Positions 25,182 through 35,092 of a stretch of DNA of 64,000 bases are shown in pieces (within the stretch, counting starts at the first letter, position 1; every line of letters starts with the position of its first letter). Source of the stretch: Xiphias gladius (lineage: Eukaryota; Chordata; Actinopteri; Istiophoriformes; Xiphiidae); assembly GCF_016859285.1 (NCBI RefSeq), contig NC_053415.1, positions 21,789,001-21,853,000 of the forward strand, read 5' to 3'. The notes under the pieces were generated by a model. That model saw nothing but the letters and a program-made list of their open reading frames with translations. It ran no database searches and was not told the origin of the DNA. The translations under genes were made by a program, and so were the position numbers.

Positions 25182-25254
25182 CTAAAGCGTCAGCGCAAAA
25201 AGGTCACAATCACCTTTAGTCCGCAGTGCGATCTTTGGAACAGCCAAGAGATCC
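25182..25254 (-). CDS. possible 3'-terminal exon of the ZP-N/mucin-like gene
   Basis: This is a candidate last exon. An acceptor (CCTTGGCAG) opens a 24-codon frame (DLLAVPKIALRTK...DLFALTL, then TAG) whose phase fits the donor at 25523, making a Lys codon across the junction. No known domain. The short length and lack of homology make it tentative. It could instead be intergenic sequence that happens to fit. Confidence 0.25.
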
Positions 25255-25522
25255 CTGCCAAGGATCTCAGGTTGCAATCCAGCTCATAGGAAAAAGCTAA
25301 TAATTTTAGTAATTCAGAAATATAGCTAGAGGCCAAGCCCTGGACCTCCCCAAGTCAAGTTTACTCTAAAAACACACAGGTAACCATTGTCGAGATAATA
25401 AAACCCCAAATCCATCCACCTAGCTACACTGCTCATGATTTATATATCTGTAGTGGTTACTGATAAGCAATTTCATTCTTAAAACATTTTATAAAGGTGG
25501 GCTGAACGTGGTTACTACTTAC

Positions 25523-25833
25523 TTCCTAAATCTACAGGTATCTGAGGGCCAAGCTCTGTAAAACTGCAACTTCAACCGAAGACCTAGTGGTTTACCACCA
25601 GTGTTGTATTCCAGGATATGCAATTTGGAGAAACCCTGACAGAACTTGGCCAAGTTTAGGTTCATTATTACAAGTATACTGTGGTTCAGGTCAGGTTTAT
25701 GCTCAAAATGTAAACTATGATTGAACATAAAACGTTGTGGTCGAGCACTGATGGTTTTAGTAGAGGCTGTGCTTGTTGCCGTCATTGAGCCAGTCCTAGT
25801 GCTGTAGGCGCTAGTGGTTGTAATTGAGTCCAA
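25523..25833 (-). CDS. possible penultimate exon after the Thr/Ser tail
   Basis: The frame begins with a Thr/Ser-rich run (ITTTSAYSTRTGSMTATS) that looks like a diverged end of the neighbouring mucin-like array. About 70 non-repetitive residues follow, with HSLHFEHKPDLNHSILVIM and KLHILEYNTGGKPLGLRLKL, then a strong donor GAA|GTAAGT. The composition change from Thr/Ser tract to a folded-looking segment suggests a C-terminal domain of the same protein. I recognise no family, and the upstream acceptor is unclear. It is separated from the array by a Tc1-like relic. Confidence 0.3.
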
Positions 25834-26089
25834 TGAATAATTTTAAAATGGTACGTGGGTAAGCGGTAAACTGCCCAAGGTTTTAAAAAAACATTTAGGT
25901 CACCATAAACCGAAAAATCATGTACATTTCATAGAAAACAGGCATTTATGTTGATTTAAAAAAAAAAAAAAAAAACTAGTTAACTAGTTAAGTTAACTTG
26001 TAAATGTAAATGAAGCCTTGAAGCTTTAAACAATTCCTACCGGTGGCCAAAATTTTGATTACTTATAAATCCTCTGTCTGTACAAAGTG

Positions 26090-26400
26090 ATGAAACAAAC
26101 TGTTACTACACCCTCTGATGCATTATTAGGACAATCCTGTATTCCAGGAAGTAGTATTGTATATCAGAATGGTGACAAATCATTCTACCGCATGATAACG
26201 ACCCCGAACATTAGAGGAAAATAACTATATGGTGGCCTCAGATGGAAGACCAGCACAGTCTCCAGCCTTAAACACCATGGAGCTGGTTGGGATGAACTGG
26301 ACAGAAGGTGAAAGCAAAGCGAGCTGCAAATGCAACACATTCTGCAGTGGTGGGACGAACTCTCTGAACAATGTTTCGTGTCCATTGTAGAAAGAAGCTG
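26090..26400 (+). mobile_element. Tc1-like transposon fragment
   Basis: The sequence runs ..GGTGACAAATCATTCTACC.. then CCAGCACAGTCTCCAGCC..AACACCATGGAGCTGG, recalling the Tc1 transposase C-terminal part (AQSPDLNPMELVWDELDRR class). It is frame-broken and truncated. It sits between the Thr/Ser array and the candidate 3' exons of the minus-strand gene. Confidence 0.6.
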
Positions 26401-26545
26401 GAGGAGTCAAATTTAGTTCAACAAGATTCAATGGAGTCCTTTTTTCAAAAATCTCCAATTGTTTATTTCTTCTGTGCTTTAATTTCAGAAACATTTAAAA
26501 TTTACATAATTTAATTTCTCTAACAGTTGGAAAAATTGATGTATT

Positions 26546-28670
26546 CTAAAACTTTCCGGTCGTCGTCGAGCTGGGGCTGCCGGTGGTGGTAGACGAGGCG
26601 GCCCCACCGGTCGTCGTCGAGCTGGGGCTGCCGGTGGTGGTGGACGAGGCGGCCCCGCCGGTCGTCGTCGAGCTGGGGCTGCCGGTGGTGGTGGAGGCGG
26701 CGGCCCCGCCGGTCGTCGTCGAGCTGGGGCTGCCGGTCGTGGTGGACGAGGCGGCCCCACTGGTCGTCGAGGCAGCAGTCATCGTGGTGGTGGTGGACGA
26801 GGCGGCCCCGCCGGTCGTCGAGGCAGCAGTCATCGTGGTGGTGGTGGACGAGGCGGCCCCGCCGGTCGTCGTTGAGCTGGGGCTGCCGGTGGTGGTGGAG
26901 GCGGCGGCCCCGCCGGTCGTCGTCGAGCTGGGGCTGCCGGTGGTGGTGGAGGCGGCGGCCCCGCCGGTCGTCGTTGAGCTGGGGCTGCCGGTGGTGGTGG
27001 AGGCGGCGGCCCCGCCGGTCGTCGTTGAGCTGGGGCTGCCGGTGGTGGTGGAGGCGGCGGCCCCGCCGGTCGTCGTTGAGCTGGGGCTGCCGGTGGTGGT
27101 GGAGGCGGCGGCCCCGCCGGTCGTCGTTGAGCTGGGGCTGCCGGTGGTGGTGGAGGCGGCGGCCCCGCCGGTCGTCGTTGAGCTGGGGCTGCCGGTCGTG
27201 GTGGAGGCGGCGGCCCCACTGGTCGTCGTCGAGGCAGCAGTCATCGTGGTGGTGGTGGACGAGGCGGCCCCACTGGTCGTCGTCGAGCTGGGGCTGGAGG
27301 GTCTGCCGGTGGTGGTGGACGAGGCACCACTGGATGCCGTGGGGCTGGGGCTGGAGGGTCTGCCGGTGGTGGTGGACGAGGCACCACTGGAAGCCGTGGG
27401 GCTGGGGCTGGAGGGCCTGCCGGTAGTGGTGGACGAGGCACCACTGGATGCCGTGGGGGTGGAGGGGCTGCCAGTCGGGGTAAAGAGACCGGTTGTCGAG
27501 ACAGCAGTCATCGTGGTGGTGGTGGACGAGGCGGCCCCACTGGTCGTCGTCGAGGCAGCAGTCATCGTGGTGGTGGTGGACGAGGCGGCCCCTCTGGTCG
27601 TCGTCGAGCTGGGGCTGGAGGGTCTGTCGGTGGTGGTGGACGAGGCACCACTGGATGCCGTGGAGCTGGGGCTGGAGGGTCTGCCGGTGGTGGTGGACGA
27701 GGCACCACTGGATGCCGTGGGGCTGGGGCTGGAGGGTCTGCCGGTGGTGGCGGACGAGGCACCACTGGAAGCCGTGGGGCTGGGGCTGGAGGGCCTGCCG
27801 GTAGTGGTGGACGAGGCACCACTGGATGCCGTGGGGGTGGAGGGGCTGCCAGTCGGGGTAAAGAGACCGGTTGTCGAGACAGCAGTCATCTTGGTGAAGG
27901 AAGTACCGCTCGTCGTTGTCAAGCCGGGGCTCGTAGTGGAGGCAGCACCCCTTCTGGTTGTGGTGGTGGGGCTGCCAGTCATGGAGGAGACACGCGTTGT
28001 TGAGGCACCACCGGTCGTTGTCGGGCTGGGGCGCGTAGTGGAGGAGGCACCTGTCATGGTGGAAAAGGGGCTGCCAGTCATGTAAAAGAGACGCGTTGTC
28101 GTCGAGACAGCAGTCATCGTGGTGGGGGAGGAGGTACCACCGGTCGTTGTCAAGCTGGGGCGCGTAGTGGAGGATGCGCCTGTCGTGGTGGAGGAGGGGC
28201 TGCCAGTCGTGGACGAGACACCCGTTGTCGTGGTGGAGGAGGGGCTGCCAGTCGTGGACGAGACACCCGTTGTCGTGGTGGAGGAGGGGCTGCCAGTCGT
28301 GGCGCTCGTCGTGGCGCTCGTCGTGGCGCTCGTCGTGGCGGCGCTGCTCGTCGTGGCGGCGGCCGTGGTGCTCGTGGCGCTCGTCGTGGCGGCGGCCGTG
28401 GTGCTCGTCGTGGCGGCCCCTGTGGTGCTCGTCGTGGCGCTCGTCGTGGCGGCGGCCGTGGTGCTCGTCGTGCTCGTCGTGGCGGCCCCTGTGGCGGCGC
28501 CTGTGGTGCTCGTCGTGGCGCTCGTCGTGGCGGCGCCTGTGGTGCTCGTCGTGGCGCTCGTCGTGGCGGCGGCTGTCGTGGCGGCGCCTGTGGTGCTCGT
28601 CGTGGCGCGTCGTGGCGCTAAATAAATGGCGGCGGCTGTCGTGGCGGCGCCTGTGGTGCTCGTCGTGGCG
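26546..28670 (-). CDS. Thr/Ser/Ala/Gly-rich mucin-like tail, minisatellite array
   Basis: About 700 codons are open on the minus strand in the same frame as the upstream exon at 29018-29728. Near 26560-27230 the tract is built of roughly ten copies of a 51-bp unit coding GGAAASTTTGSPSSTTT. At 27290-27830 it is built of 57-bp units coding ASSGASSTTTGRPSSPSPT, and beyond that of more diverged STTTG/TTSTTGAA units. Such Thr/Ser-rich tracts are typical substrates for dense O-glycosylation. Very high GC content and uneven base use leave other frames open by chance. It ends in GKF and a stop at 26546, or splices onward. It is probably the continuation of the ZP-N-like gene, interrupted as assembled by the segment at 28670-29030. 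Confidence 0.55.
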
Positions 28671-29030
28671 CTTCGTCGTGGCGGCGGCTGTCGTGGCGGC
28701 GCCTGGCTTTCGTCGTGGCGGCGGCTGTGGCGGCGCCTGTGGTGCTCGTCGTGGCGCTCGTCGTGGCGGCGCCTGTGGTGCTCGTCGTGGCGCTCGTCGT
28801 GGCGGCGGCTGTCGTGGCGGCGCCTGTGGTGCTCGTCGTGGCGGCGGCTGTCGTGGCGGCGCCTGTGGTGCTCGTCGTGGCGGCGGCTGTGCGGCGCCTG
28901 TGGTGCTCGTGGCGGCGGCGGCGGCGCTGGGCGGCGCCTGTGGTGCTCGTCGTGGCGGCGGCTGTCGTGGCGGCGCCTGTGGTGCTTTCGTCGTGGCGGC
29001 TGGCGGCGCCTGTGGTGCTAATAAATGGCG
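28671..29030 (-). repeat. disordered part of the coding minisatellite
   Basis: The same GGCGCCTGTGGTGCTCGTCGT-type units continue, but their reading register moves. Units at 29030 and above are in the exon frame, those at 28732-29005 mostly in a second frame, one at 28698 in the third, and from 28646 downward they are back in the exon frame. An in-frame TAG lies at 29018 within GCTAATAAATGG, and a related GCTAAATAAATGG lies at 28617-28628. Either this allele is truncated or the repeat was misassembled. Confidence 0.6.
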
Positions 29031-29728
29031 GCGCCTGTGGTGCTCGTCGTGGCGGCGCCTGTGGTGCTCGTCGTGGCGGCCGTCGCGGCGCTCGACGTGG
29101 CGGTGGCGGCGGCTGGGGTGCTCGTCGTGGCAGGCGCAGCCGCAGCAGTAGTAACTGTGGCAGACACAGTTTGGGTTTCTGTTGTTGCTGTGGTTGAAGT
29201 AGCAGTGGTAGACAATATCGCGATGGGAAAAGCAGTGAAGGCTGAGGTTGTGGAAGTTGTAGACACTGGAATCTCTGCATCTATTCCAGCATATGGCTCG
29301 TCAGGAATTTCTTCATATCCCCACAAACCAAAAATGTCAACATTATCCTCTGTTGTGGCTGTGTCTGTATCTGTTCCTGACCAGGGTGTCGTCTGTGTTG
29401 TCTGTGTTTGTGGATCGAATAGTCCAACAGGAACATCTTCAAAGTCCCACAATTCATAAAATCCTTCAATATCAGTTTCTTGTATTGGGGCTGTGGTTGT
29501 ATCTGCTGCTGAACTGGCTGTAGTCTGTGTCGTCGTCTGTGTTATTTGCGGATCAAATGGTTCAACAGGAACATCTTCAAAGTCCCACAGGTTGAATAAA
29601 TCCGGTTCCTCGAGAGCTCTCCTAACATGATGCCTCCCAACTTTTTTTCGCAATGTAGGGGAGCAAGCTGCCAGCATCGTGCACAGTCTCCCAGTAGCGT
29701 CGACATAAAGAAGTTCATAGCCAGAATC
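29018..29728 (-). CDS. exon 6: cysteine pair, three LWDFEDVP motifs, Thr-rich tail
   Basis: Acceptor TTCACAG|GAT; phase 0 entry; 236 residues and a stop as assembled. It starts DSGYELLYVDATGRLC. The frame stays in Thr/Ser/Ala register up to the stop inside the minisatellite. Confidence 0.65.
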   Translation of the reverse strand, partial: DSGYELLYVDATGRLCTMLAACSPTLRKKVGRHHVRRALEEPDLFNLWDFEDVPVEPFDPQITQTTTQTTASSAADTTTAPIQETDIEGFYELWDFEDVPVGLFDPQTQTTQTTPWSGTDTDTATTEDNVDIFGLWGYEEIPDEPYAGIDAEIPVSTTSTTSAFTAFPIAILSTTATSTTATTETQTVSATVTTAAAAPATTSTPAAATATSSAATAATTSTTGAATTSTTGAAIY

Positions 29729-32700
29729 CTGTGAATTTTTTCAATATTAGTTTTCACAGTAAATTTTTACAACAATGGTTTAACATGTTTTGCACTTGAC
29801 TTACTCCGTCTGGTAACTTTGATATATCCACAAATAATGTACTGGAGGTCTTCGATTGTCTGACTGAGTATCCTTCATTGGTGAAACCTGCCAAAAAAAT
29901 TAAAATTAATCTTAGATTTACTTTGCAAATTTGTGCACAAATCATAAGTTGAAGTAATGCAATTATTTACTACTACTACTACTACTACTACATTAACTTT
30001 ATAAGGCAATGTACGACAGCTGTGTCTGATGGCCTGTCTGAGTTGATTAATCACAATCACCACAAGAAAGTGTTTTGTGTGTGCTCCCAACTAGCTGGCC
30101 CTTACCAAGCTCTTTCACCTTCATCAGTTTTGTTTCACGAGGCAGCCTCACAGTAACATGTGTCGTTCCACAAGTCACCAGTGGTGATGCTGCCCCTGCT
30201 GACATTACCGGAGGGTCACAGACGGCCATGCCCGTCATGTTCTCCTGCAGTAGACGGTCGAAATAATGCAGTTTCAACGGGTTGAAACCAATTTCATCTC
30301 CAGCCTGGGGACAGACAAAGTTGTCATAAGTTGTAGGAGGCGTCAAAAGACACTGCATTACCTGCATTTAATTCCAGAGCAAAGATTGTTTTTTTGCAGT
30401 CAGTGTACTGGCTAGTTTAAAAAAAAAAAAAAAAAAATTCTTAAAATATCCACCCACGTGCAGGCTCATAGTTTGAATTACTTGAGCGTGACTGGTCAAG
30501 AGCAACAGCACCTCCAGTTCCCAAATGAAGTGACTTATCCTGTAATATAAACCCCCTTGTCTCATACGTTCCAGAGTAACTGTTACTTAAGTCACAAGGA
30601 CAATCTAAGTCGGTCAGACCTAGTAATGTTTCCCCTAACACTTAGAGCACGGCACAATTCTGAATTGAACATTGTCGCATTAACACAAAGGCTACAGCAG
30701 CACAGGGTTCAGTACAAACAGGATAGCGAATGCTTCCTATGCACAAAAGAAAAAATATCCACCTTGAAAACACTAAATAAGCCATTTGTTAATTGCTGAG
30801 GTTTCTCCTCATGTCACATCAGTCAAATCATTCTGCCACTGGTGGTAGGAGGTTAGGGTTAGGGGTTAGGCAGTCAGATGATCACTTCAGCACTCCCTCG
30901 CTATATTCCCAATACATGCCGTGGATGGAAGAATTCCATATCTAATAAAATGATTCCATTTATGAGAAAATTTAGGAGTTTTATTTGTGACACAGGCTCA
31001 AAACTGTCATTAATTTAAGTTTGGGATTATTCTAAATCGCCTATTGTCAAAACAACCTATGAAAAGCCCCCAAAAAATGCGTTAGTTCTCTTAATACTAT
31101 ACAAGTCCCCTGCGCACTCTGTTCGTCTCAGCCCCAGGCCTATTGGTTCCTGCTGCATTTGTGAAATACATTTCGGTTTTTGTCGGGGTCCGCTATTTTC
31201 AGCAGCAGATTAATACACATGTGGTGCCCTAGTGAGTATCTCTGGCAGCCGGATGGTGAATGTGGGATTTAGTCAAAATAAGACTATACTGTGTGGCCAT
31301 AGTAATAAAAGGCATAAATGGCTGACTAATGTGTTTTTAATAATTTTTGGACAACAATGGGGCTCTGTGGCACAGAGGAGTAAGATATCGGACTTTGGAT
31401 GAACACAATATTTGTTAGTAGGATCTAGTCATTGTCTGTCTTTTTATGAGATTTTTTTAACAATAAAGAAAAAATACAGAATATTGGCAGCCTATGCTTA
31501 AAACCCTCACTGTTCCCTCACAATAAATTTCCCGAAAATATGCAAGAAAAGGGAAGGCACCTATTAGCACACCGCTGATTGTAGCAGACGCTGGTTCAGT
31601 GAAAGGAATGAAAGAAGTCACACCAGTAATTCATGCAAGGTATCATGGGGCTAGGAATAACATGATTAGATGGAGTTTGAGAACAGGCACTCATTAGTTG
31701 GGGCAAAAAATTAAACATTTTACCTTTATTGCTGTGTGGCAGCCAGTATACGGAAGCTTCACCAGCAACCACCACCTGTAAATCTGAACCGAACTTTGAC
31801 ACTCGTCTGGCAGCGACAACAAACGCGCCCCATCTGTGGAAAAGATTTGAAGAAACATTAGGCTCCAGACAACAGCTGATATTCCATTTTCTGAAGGTAA
31901 AAACATACTGCGGGTGGGGGGAAAAAAATCAAACATACCTTCCAGATGCAGATTTGTGTATCGAATGAGTGAAAAGCGCAGGAAAATTGTCCCATTACTG
32001 CAGCGATACTGTGGCCGGTTGAAATCTGACATCTCTGGACTTTTTCCAATACCTTGAATGAGAAAAACCATTTTTTTAAAAAATGTCAATAACTGAGGTT
32101 ACAGGGAAACTTAGATATTTTGGAAAACATGCTTATCCGCTTTCTTGCGATGAGATGAGGGGATGCTTGTATGATAGCCACGAAACTACTGCCAGAAGGT
32201 GGTTAGCTTAGCTGAGCACAAAGACCGAAAAACAGCTAGACTGGCTCCGTCCTAAGGTGACAAAATCTGGCCGCCGGCTCCTCCAAAGCTCACCAATTAA
32301 GGAGCTTCTCTCTCTCTCTCCTTTGTTTAATCCATACAAAAATGCAATTGTCAAAACAACAAAATGCCATTTTATAGGCGGTTGTGTGTCAGATTATTTC
32401 TCGGCTGTGACACTAGCTGGTGGTGGCGTCATATTTTGTTGTACAGACTTGGCAGTGGTACCAATCTAACTCTTGGGAAGCAAGTCAGCTTCCCAAAGTG
32501 AGCTTTCCCTTGAAGTGAGCAGGCGAGCAACCGACCTCGACTCGTTTCTTGTTAAAGTTGGCAGACATGATTTAAATAAGTGGTGGACGTCCCCCTTTGA
32601 CGAGGAGGGACTCAAGTCATCTGAAAACGGGAGTAGCACGTGTGTCAACACGACCCATGTGCAATGGGTGAGGCAAGTTCGGAGCACATGCAGTTGATTA

Positions 32701-32866
32701 ATGTCCCATTTATGGAACTACCATGCGTCTAATTCCCTCTCTTTTCTGCCAGGTTGAGTTCACGCTTTGTGGGAGCTGGTTCCACTGGCGGTGGTGTTGG
32801 TCAACCACCTGTTGAAGGAGACTTTAATTGCCCCGCATGTGCTTAGCATTTGAAAAGGTGTTTTTT

Positions 32867-32962
<96 letters not shown>

Positions 32963-33731
32963 TAAAAAGACTCCCTTATTGAACCATGCCTATTCTATTT
33001 GAGTTTATTCAGTGTTTCTGTATTTCACATTAAATGGATTGTGTATGCTGAAATACTGAGTATTGCTCAAAGTGCATTTGATAATTCGGTGTCAAAGGTG
33101 ACAAGTTTAAAGGTTGTAATGGTTGGAGGGAATAAATATAATATATATGTATAAATAAATAAATAAATAAACGTTCTGTCAATACCTCTTCAGTCCTCAG
33201 ATTAATATATGATTAATGGGGGACTAAAGGTCGTTTAGCAAAATAAAGTGTATAGCTGTGGTCACAGGTTTTGGGACTGTGTAGGCTGATATGAATACCA
33301 CATTAGCACGTTTCTAAAGCACAAGAAAGTGTACTTCTTTGTCTCGGGTCTTAGATGGCTCCCATCTTTCCAGCCTTAGCAACTTTACGTATATGGGGTT
33401 GGAAAACCAAAGCACATTACTCTGTTGCAGGCCAACTGATGAAAAAAAAAAAAAGATTTGAGTGTCTATTTTTTCGGCCAGAGATATAAAAAGGAAAAAA
33501 AAAAAAGGCACAAGGGAGCAGCAGGTTTATACCCTGTAGGAAATTCCAAACCGGCGCTGGGAAGCTTCGGTGGCTCCAGTTTTCTGGATCCGCGTCGAAC
33601 GTCTGCTCGCTGCCGCCGTAAAGCTCTTCCTGGCCGGTCACACGTCCGTGTGCGTACCGGTGGCTCTCTGCGTTGTTGAGCTGGGCTAGAGTTAAACCGG
33701 TCCAAACCCAAGCCATCAGTGCGGACGCCAT
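29018..33731 (-). CDS. secreted ZP-N-like / mucin-like protein (six-exon model)
   Basis: Six exons join in phase to 471 codons ending at the TAG at 29018. Residues 1-23 are a likely signal peptide (MASALMAWVWTGLTLAQL core). Residues 84-136 hold C84, C116 and C136 in the order RCSNGT...PDECQSS...PYTGCH, and 186-257 hold VTCGTTHVTVRLP...RLCTMLAAC. Both resemble the ZP-N module of egg-coat proteins. A basic stretch at 261-272 (RKKVGRHHVRR) could be a convertase site. Residues 279-295, 325-341 and 367-383 are three copies of an LWDFEDVP-type motif separated by Thr/Gln-rich linkers, and a Thr/Ser/Ala tail follows. The upstream region is GC-rich. I cannot name the gene. An extracellular coat or mucosal role is inference. 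The true product may run on through the array to 26546 or farther. Confidence 0.6.
29805..29887 (-). CDS. exon 5 of the ZP-N-like gene
   Basis: Acceptor TTTGGCAG, donor GGA|GTAAGT. It enters with two bases completing Gly208 and leaves in phase 0, coding FTNEGYSVRQSK...LPDG. The intron to exon 6 is only 76 bp. Confidence 0.65.
30106..30304 (-). CDS. exon 4 of the ZP-N-like gene
   Basis: Acceptor GTCCCCAG, donor CTTG|GTAAGG. It codes 66 residues including the VTCGTTHVTVRLPRETKL segment that starts the second ZP-N-like module. Entry phase 0, exit one base. Confidence 0.7.
30305..31723. other. intron 3 of the ZP-N-like gene
   Basis: A long A-run lies at 30420-30437. The stretch 31090-31490 reads like an old dispersed teleost repeat (TGTCGGGGTCCGCTATTTT, GGGGCTCTGTGGCACAGAGG), but I cannot name the family. 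No other exon seen. Confidence 0.4.
31724..31833 (-). CDS. exon 3 of the ZP-N-like gene
   Basis: Acceptor TTCCACAG, donor AAG|GTAAAA. Codes DGARLLSLPDECQSSVQ through PYTGCHTAIK, carrying C116 and C136 of the first module. Confidence 0.7.
31939..32052 (-). CDS. exon 2 of the ZP-N-like gene
   Basis: Acceptor CATTCAAG, donor GAAG|GTATGT. Codes IGKSPEMSDFNRPQYRCSNG and onward to HLE, starting the first cysteine module. The intron to exon 3 is 105 bp. Confidence 0.7.
32110..32460. repeat. dispersed teleost repeat in intron 1
   Basis: The order GTTAGCTTAGCTGAGCACAA, ACAGCTAGACTGGCTCCGTC, AAAGCTCACCAATTAAGGAG, TTTAATCCATACAAAAA matches a very common fish interspersed repeat. Its superfamily is not certain. 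Confidence 0.5.
32872..32957. repeat. (TA)n microsatellite
   Basis: About 43 TA dinucleotides in the first intron of the ZP-N-like gene, preceded by a T-run. It is self-complementary and able to extrude as a cruciform. Confidence 0.98.
33533..33731 (-). CDS. exon 1 of the ZP-N-like gene, signal peptide
   Basis: ATG at 33731; 66 codons and one base to donor CAGG|GTATAA. A hydrophobic segment near residues 5-18 is followed by a polar region (HRYAHGRVTGQEELYGG...). This ATG is the first in the frame and lies at the edge of a GC-rich promoter-like block (33735-33880). The phase fits exon 2 across a 1.48-kb intron. Confidence 0.55.
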
Positions 33732-34020
33732 GGCAGTGCTCCGGTCCGCTCAGCTTCCCCCCTGCCGCCAGACGAGACCACAGACCGGCACTGGGAGACT
33801 GGAAGCGCCGCGCAGCTGCGCCATTAAATCAGGTTAATTGGATCCAGACGCTGCGCAGGTGCGTTTTCACGTGGACGCGAAATGCCGGGGGCTAGTACTG
33901 TAAATGCTTCTTGATGGAAAATAAAACAGCCCAGTGTGAAGACATTAAACAACCACAGAAAGTCTCAGAATGACCGCAAAGGGAACAGAAACACTAGTCT
34001 TTAAATAATGGTCTTTCGCC
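33732..34020 (-). promoter_or_regulatory. GC-rich upstream region of the ZP-N-like gene
   Basis: CpG-containing block up to about 33900 with E-box words CAGGTG (near 33855) and CACGTG (near 33869). No TATA box is obvious. E-boxes are known in ZP gene promoters, but the words here are too short to prove anything. Confidence 0.3.
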
Positions 34021-34023
34021 ATG

Positions 34024-34029
34024 TATAAA
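34024..34029 (+). promoter_or_regulatory. TATA-like box of 5S rRNA gene 1
   Basis: TATAAA centred about 28 bp before the 5S start, as found upstream of many fish 5S genes. The second copy has the same at 38034-38039. Confidence 0.6.
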
Positions 34030-34054
34030 GGGCCTGTTTGCAGCAGTAGTAACC

Positions 34055-34175
34055 GCTTACGGCCATACCACCCTGAACACGCCCGATCTCGTCTGATCTC
34101 GGAAGCTAAGCAGGGTCGGGCCTGGTCAGTACTTGGATGGGAGACCGCCTGGGAATACCAGGTGCTGTAAGCTTT
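34055..34175 (+). rRNA. 5S ribosomal RNA, copy 1
   Basis: A 121-nt match to the vertebrate 5S consensus, starting GCTTACGGCCATACCACCC and ending GGTGCTGTAAGCTTT. The A-box, intermediate element and C-box of the internal promoter are intact (AGCTAAGCAGGGTCGGGCC, TGGATGGGAGACCGCC). The first and last bases pair (GCTTAC / GTAAGC), showing compensated change from the usual GTCTAC. It forms part of the large ribosomal subunit and is transcribed by Pol III with TFIIIA. A ten-T run ends it. Identical to copy 2 over its whole length. Confidence 0.97.
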
Positions 34176-34182
34176 TTTTTTT
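34173..34182 (+). terminator. Pol III T-run terminator of 5S copy 1
   Basis: Ten consecutive T residues overlapping the 3' end. Confidence 0.85.
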
Positions 34183-34420
34183 CTTTCAATCCCCCATCTT
34201 TCGTCAGCAGGGGACGCTGCTGCCCCTGTAGTGGAGACAGGGCTTGTTATTAATGACTTACTAACGTTTGTAAAGACTTGATGGAGTGGAGGGGGGTACC
34301 AATCCTCGGGAAACAAACAAACAAACACACACACACACACACACCTTTTTGCAGGTCACGTTGACCTTCATAAGCGCATTATATCTTGTGTACGACACAG
34401 TGAAAGGGAAGAAAAGTTAT

Positions 34421-34529
34421 TGTCAGAAGTGGGATTCGAACCCACGCCTCCATTGGGAGACCAGAAGTCCCGCTGCACAGGAAGGATTCACCTTGAGTCT
34501 GGCGCCTTAGACCGCTCGGCCATCCTGAC
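34421..34529 (-). tRNA. tRNA-Leu(CAA) with intron, copy 1
   Basis: A 109-nt gene beginning GTCAGGATGGCCGAGCGG and ending GGTTCGAATCCCACTTCTGA plus discriminator A region. The anticodon loop CTCAAG is followed by a 25-nt intron, leaving an 84-nt mature type II (long variable arm) leucine tRNA. A- and B-box promoter elements are intact. A four-T run follows on the minus strand at 34412-34415. It faces the 5S gene 245 bp away. The variable-arm loop reads CAAT. Confidence 0.95.
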
Positions 34530-35092
34530 AACTGTACTTAGACTGCCCCCGTCTTTCACCACAAGAGGGTGCTGCAGCCTCTGTCGCGGAGACCGCTCCG
34601 CTCTACTCCGTTTGATATTTGCAGTCTGTGCCTCATGCTCTGTCGAGCACCTCCATTTTATTTTGTGTCACTTTCAGTAAATACCATTTTAGGCGCTGGG
34701 AAGTTTCCGGTGTAAAGTCCCCGCTGCCGCTGGTTGATTAATGACTACATGTATGTCGACACTGTGGGTTTTTTCCCCTACACCGAACGAACATGTCCCC
34801 CACAAAGAGGTGCGGATCCCTGATGTCCGTTTTAAAAGGTTTTGGACAAAGGGGGACGGCCAACTTACGCCACAGAGTTACATGATTTATTAGACTATGG
34901 TTATGAAGACATTTCTCGTTAGTTGGATTAATTCATTTTCGGTTTTTCGTCTAGTGTCTGGATTTGTTGAGTGTTACAGGAAAAGTAAATCACTGACGAC
35001 CGTGTTCAACAGTTAACGAGAACTGCTAGTGATCTTTTAGCACGCATCAAAGAGCCTGTGTATATCAGACGGTGTCGCCGAAGGCCAAAACC

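Noticed and set aside
26583-28085. 500-codon + strand open frame rich in Val/Glu/Pro (VVVELGLPVV repeats)
   Set aside because: It is the antisense of the Thr/Ser minisatellite. GC-rich repeats without stops stay open in several frames. The minus-strand frame continues a spliced gene with a signal peptide, while this one has no context.
28174-29151. 325-codon + strand frame rich in Trp/Arg/Ser (SSWRRLWC repeats)
   Set aside because: A repeat shadow with absurd composition and no supporting gene structure.
31090-31490. Possible tRNA-derived SINE around GGGGCTCTGTGGCACAGAGG
   Set aside because: No A-box/B-box pair or tRNA fold could be made. I keep it only as an unnamed repeat-like stretch in intron 3.
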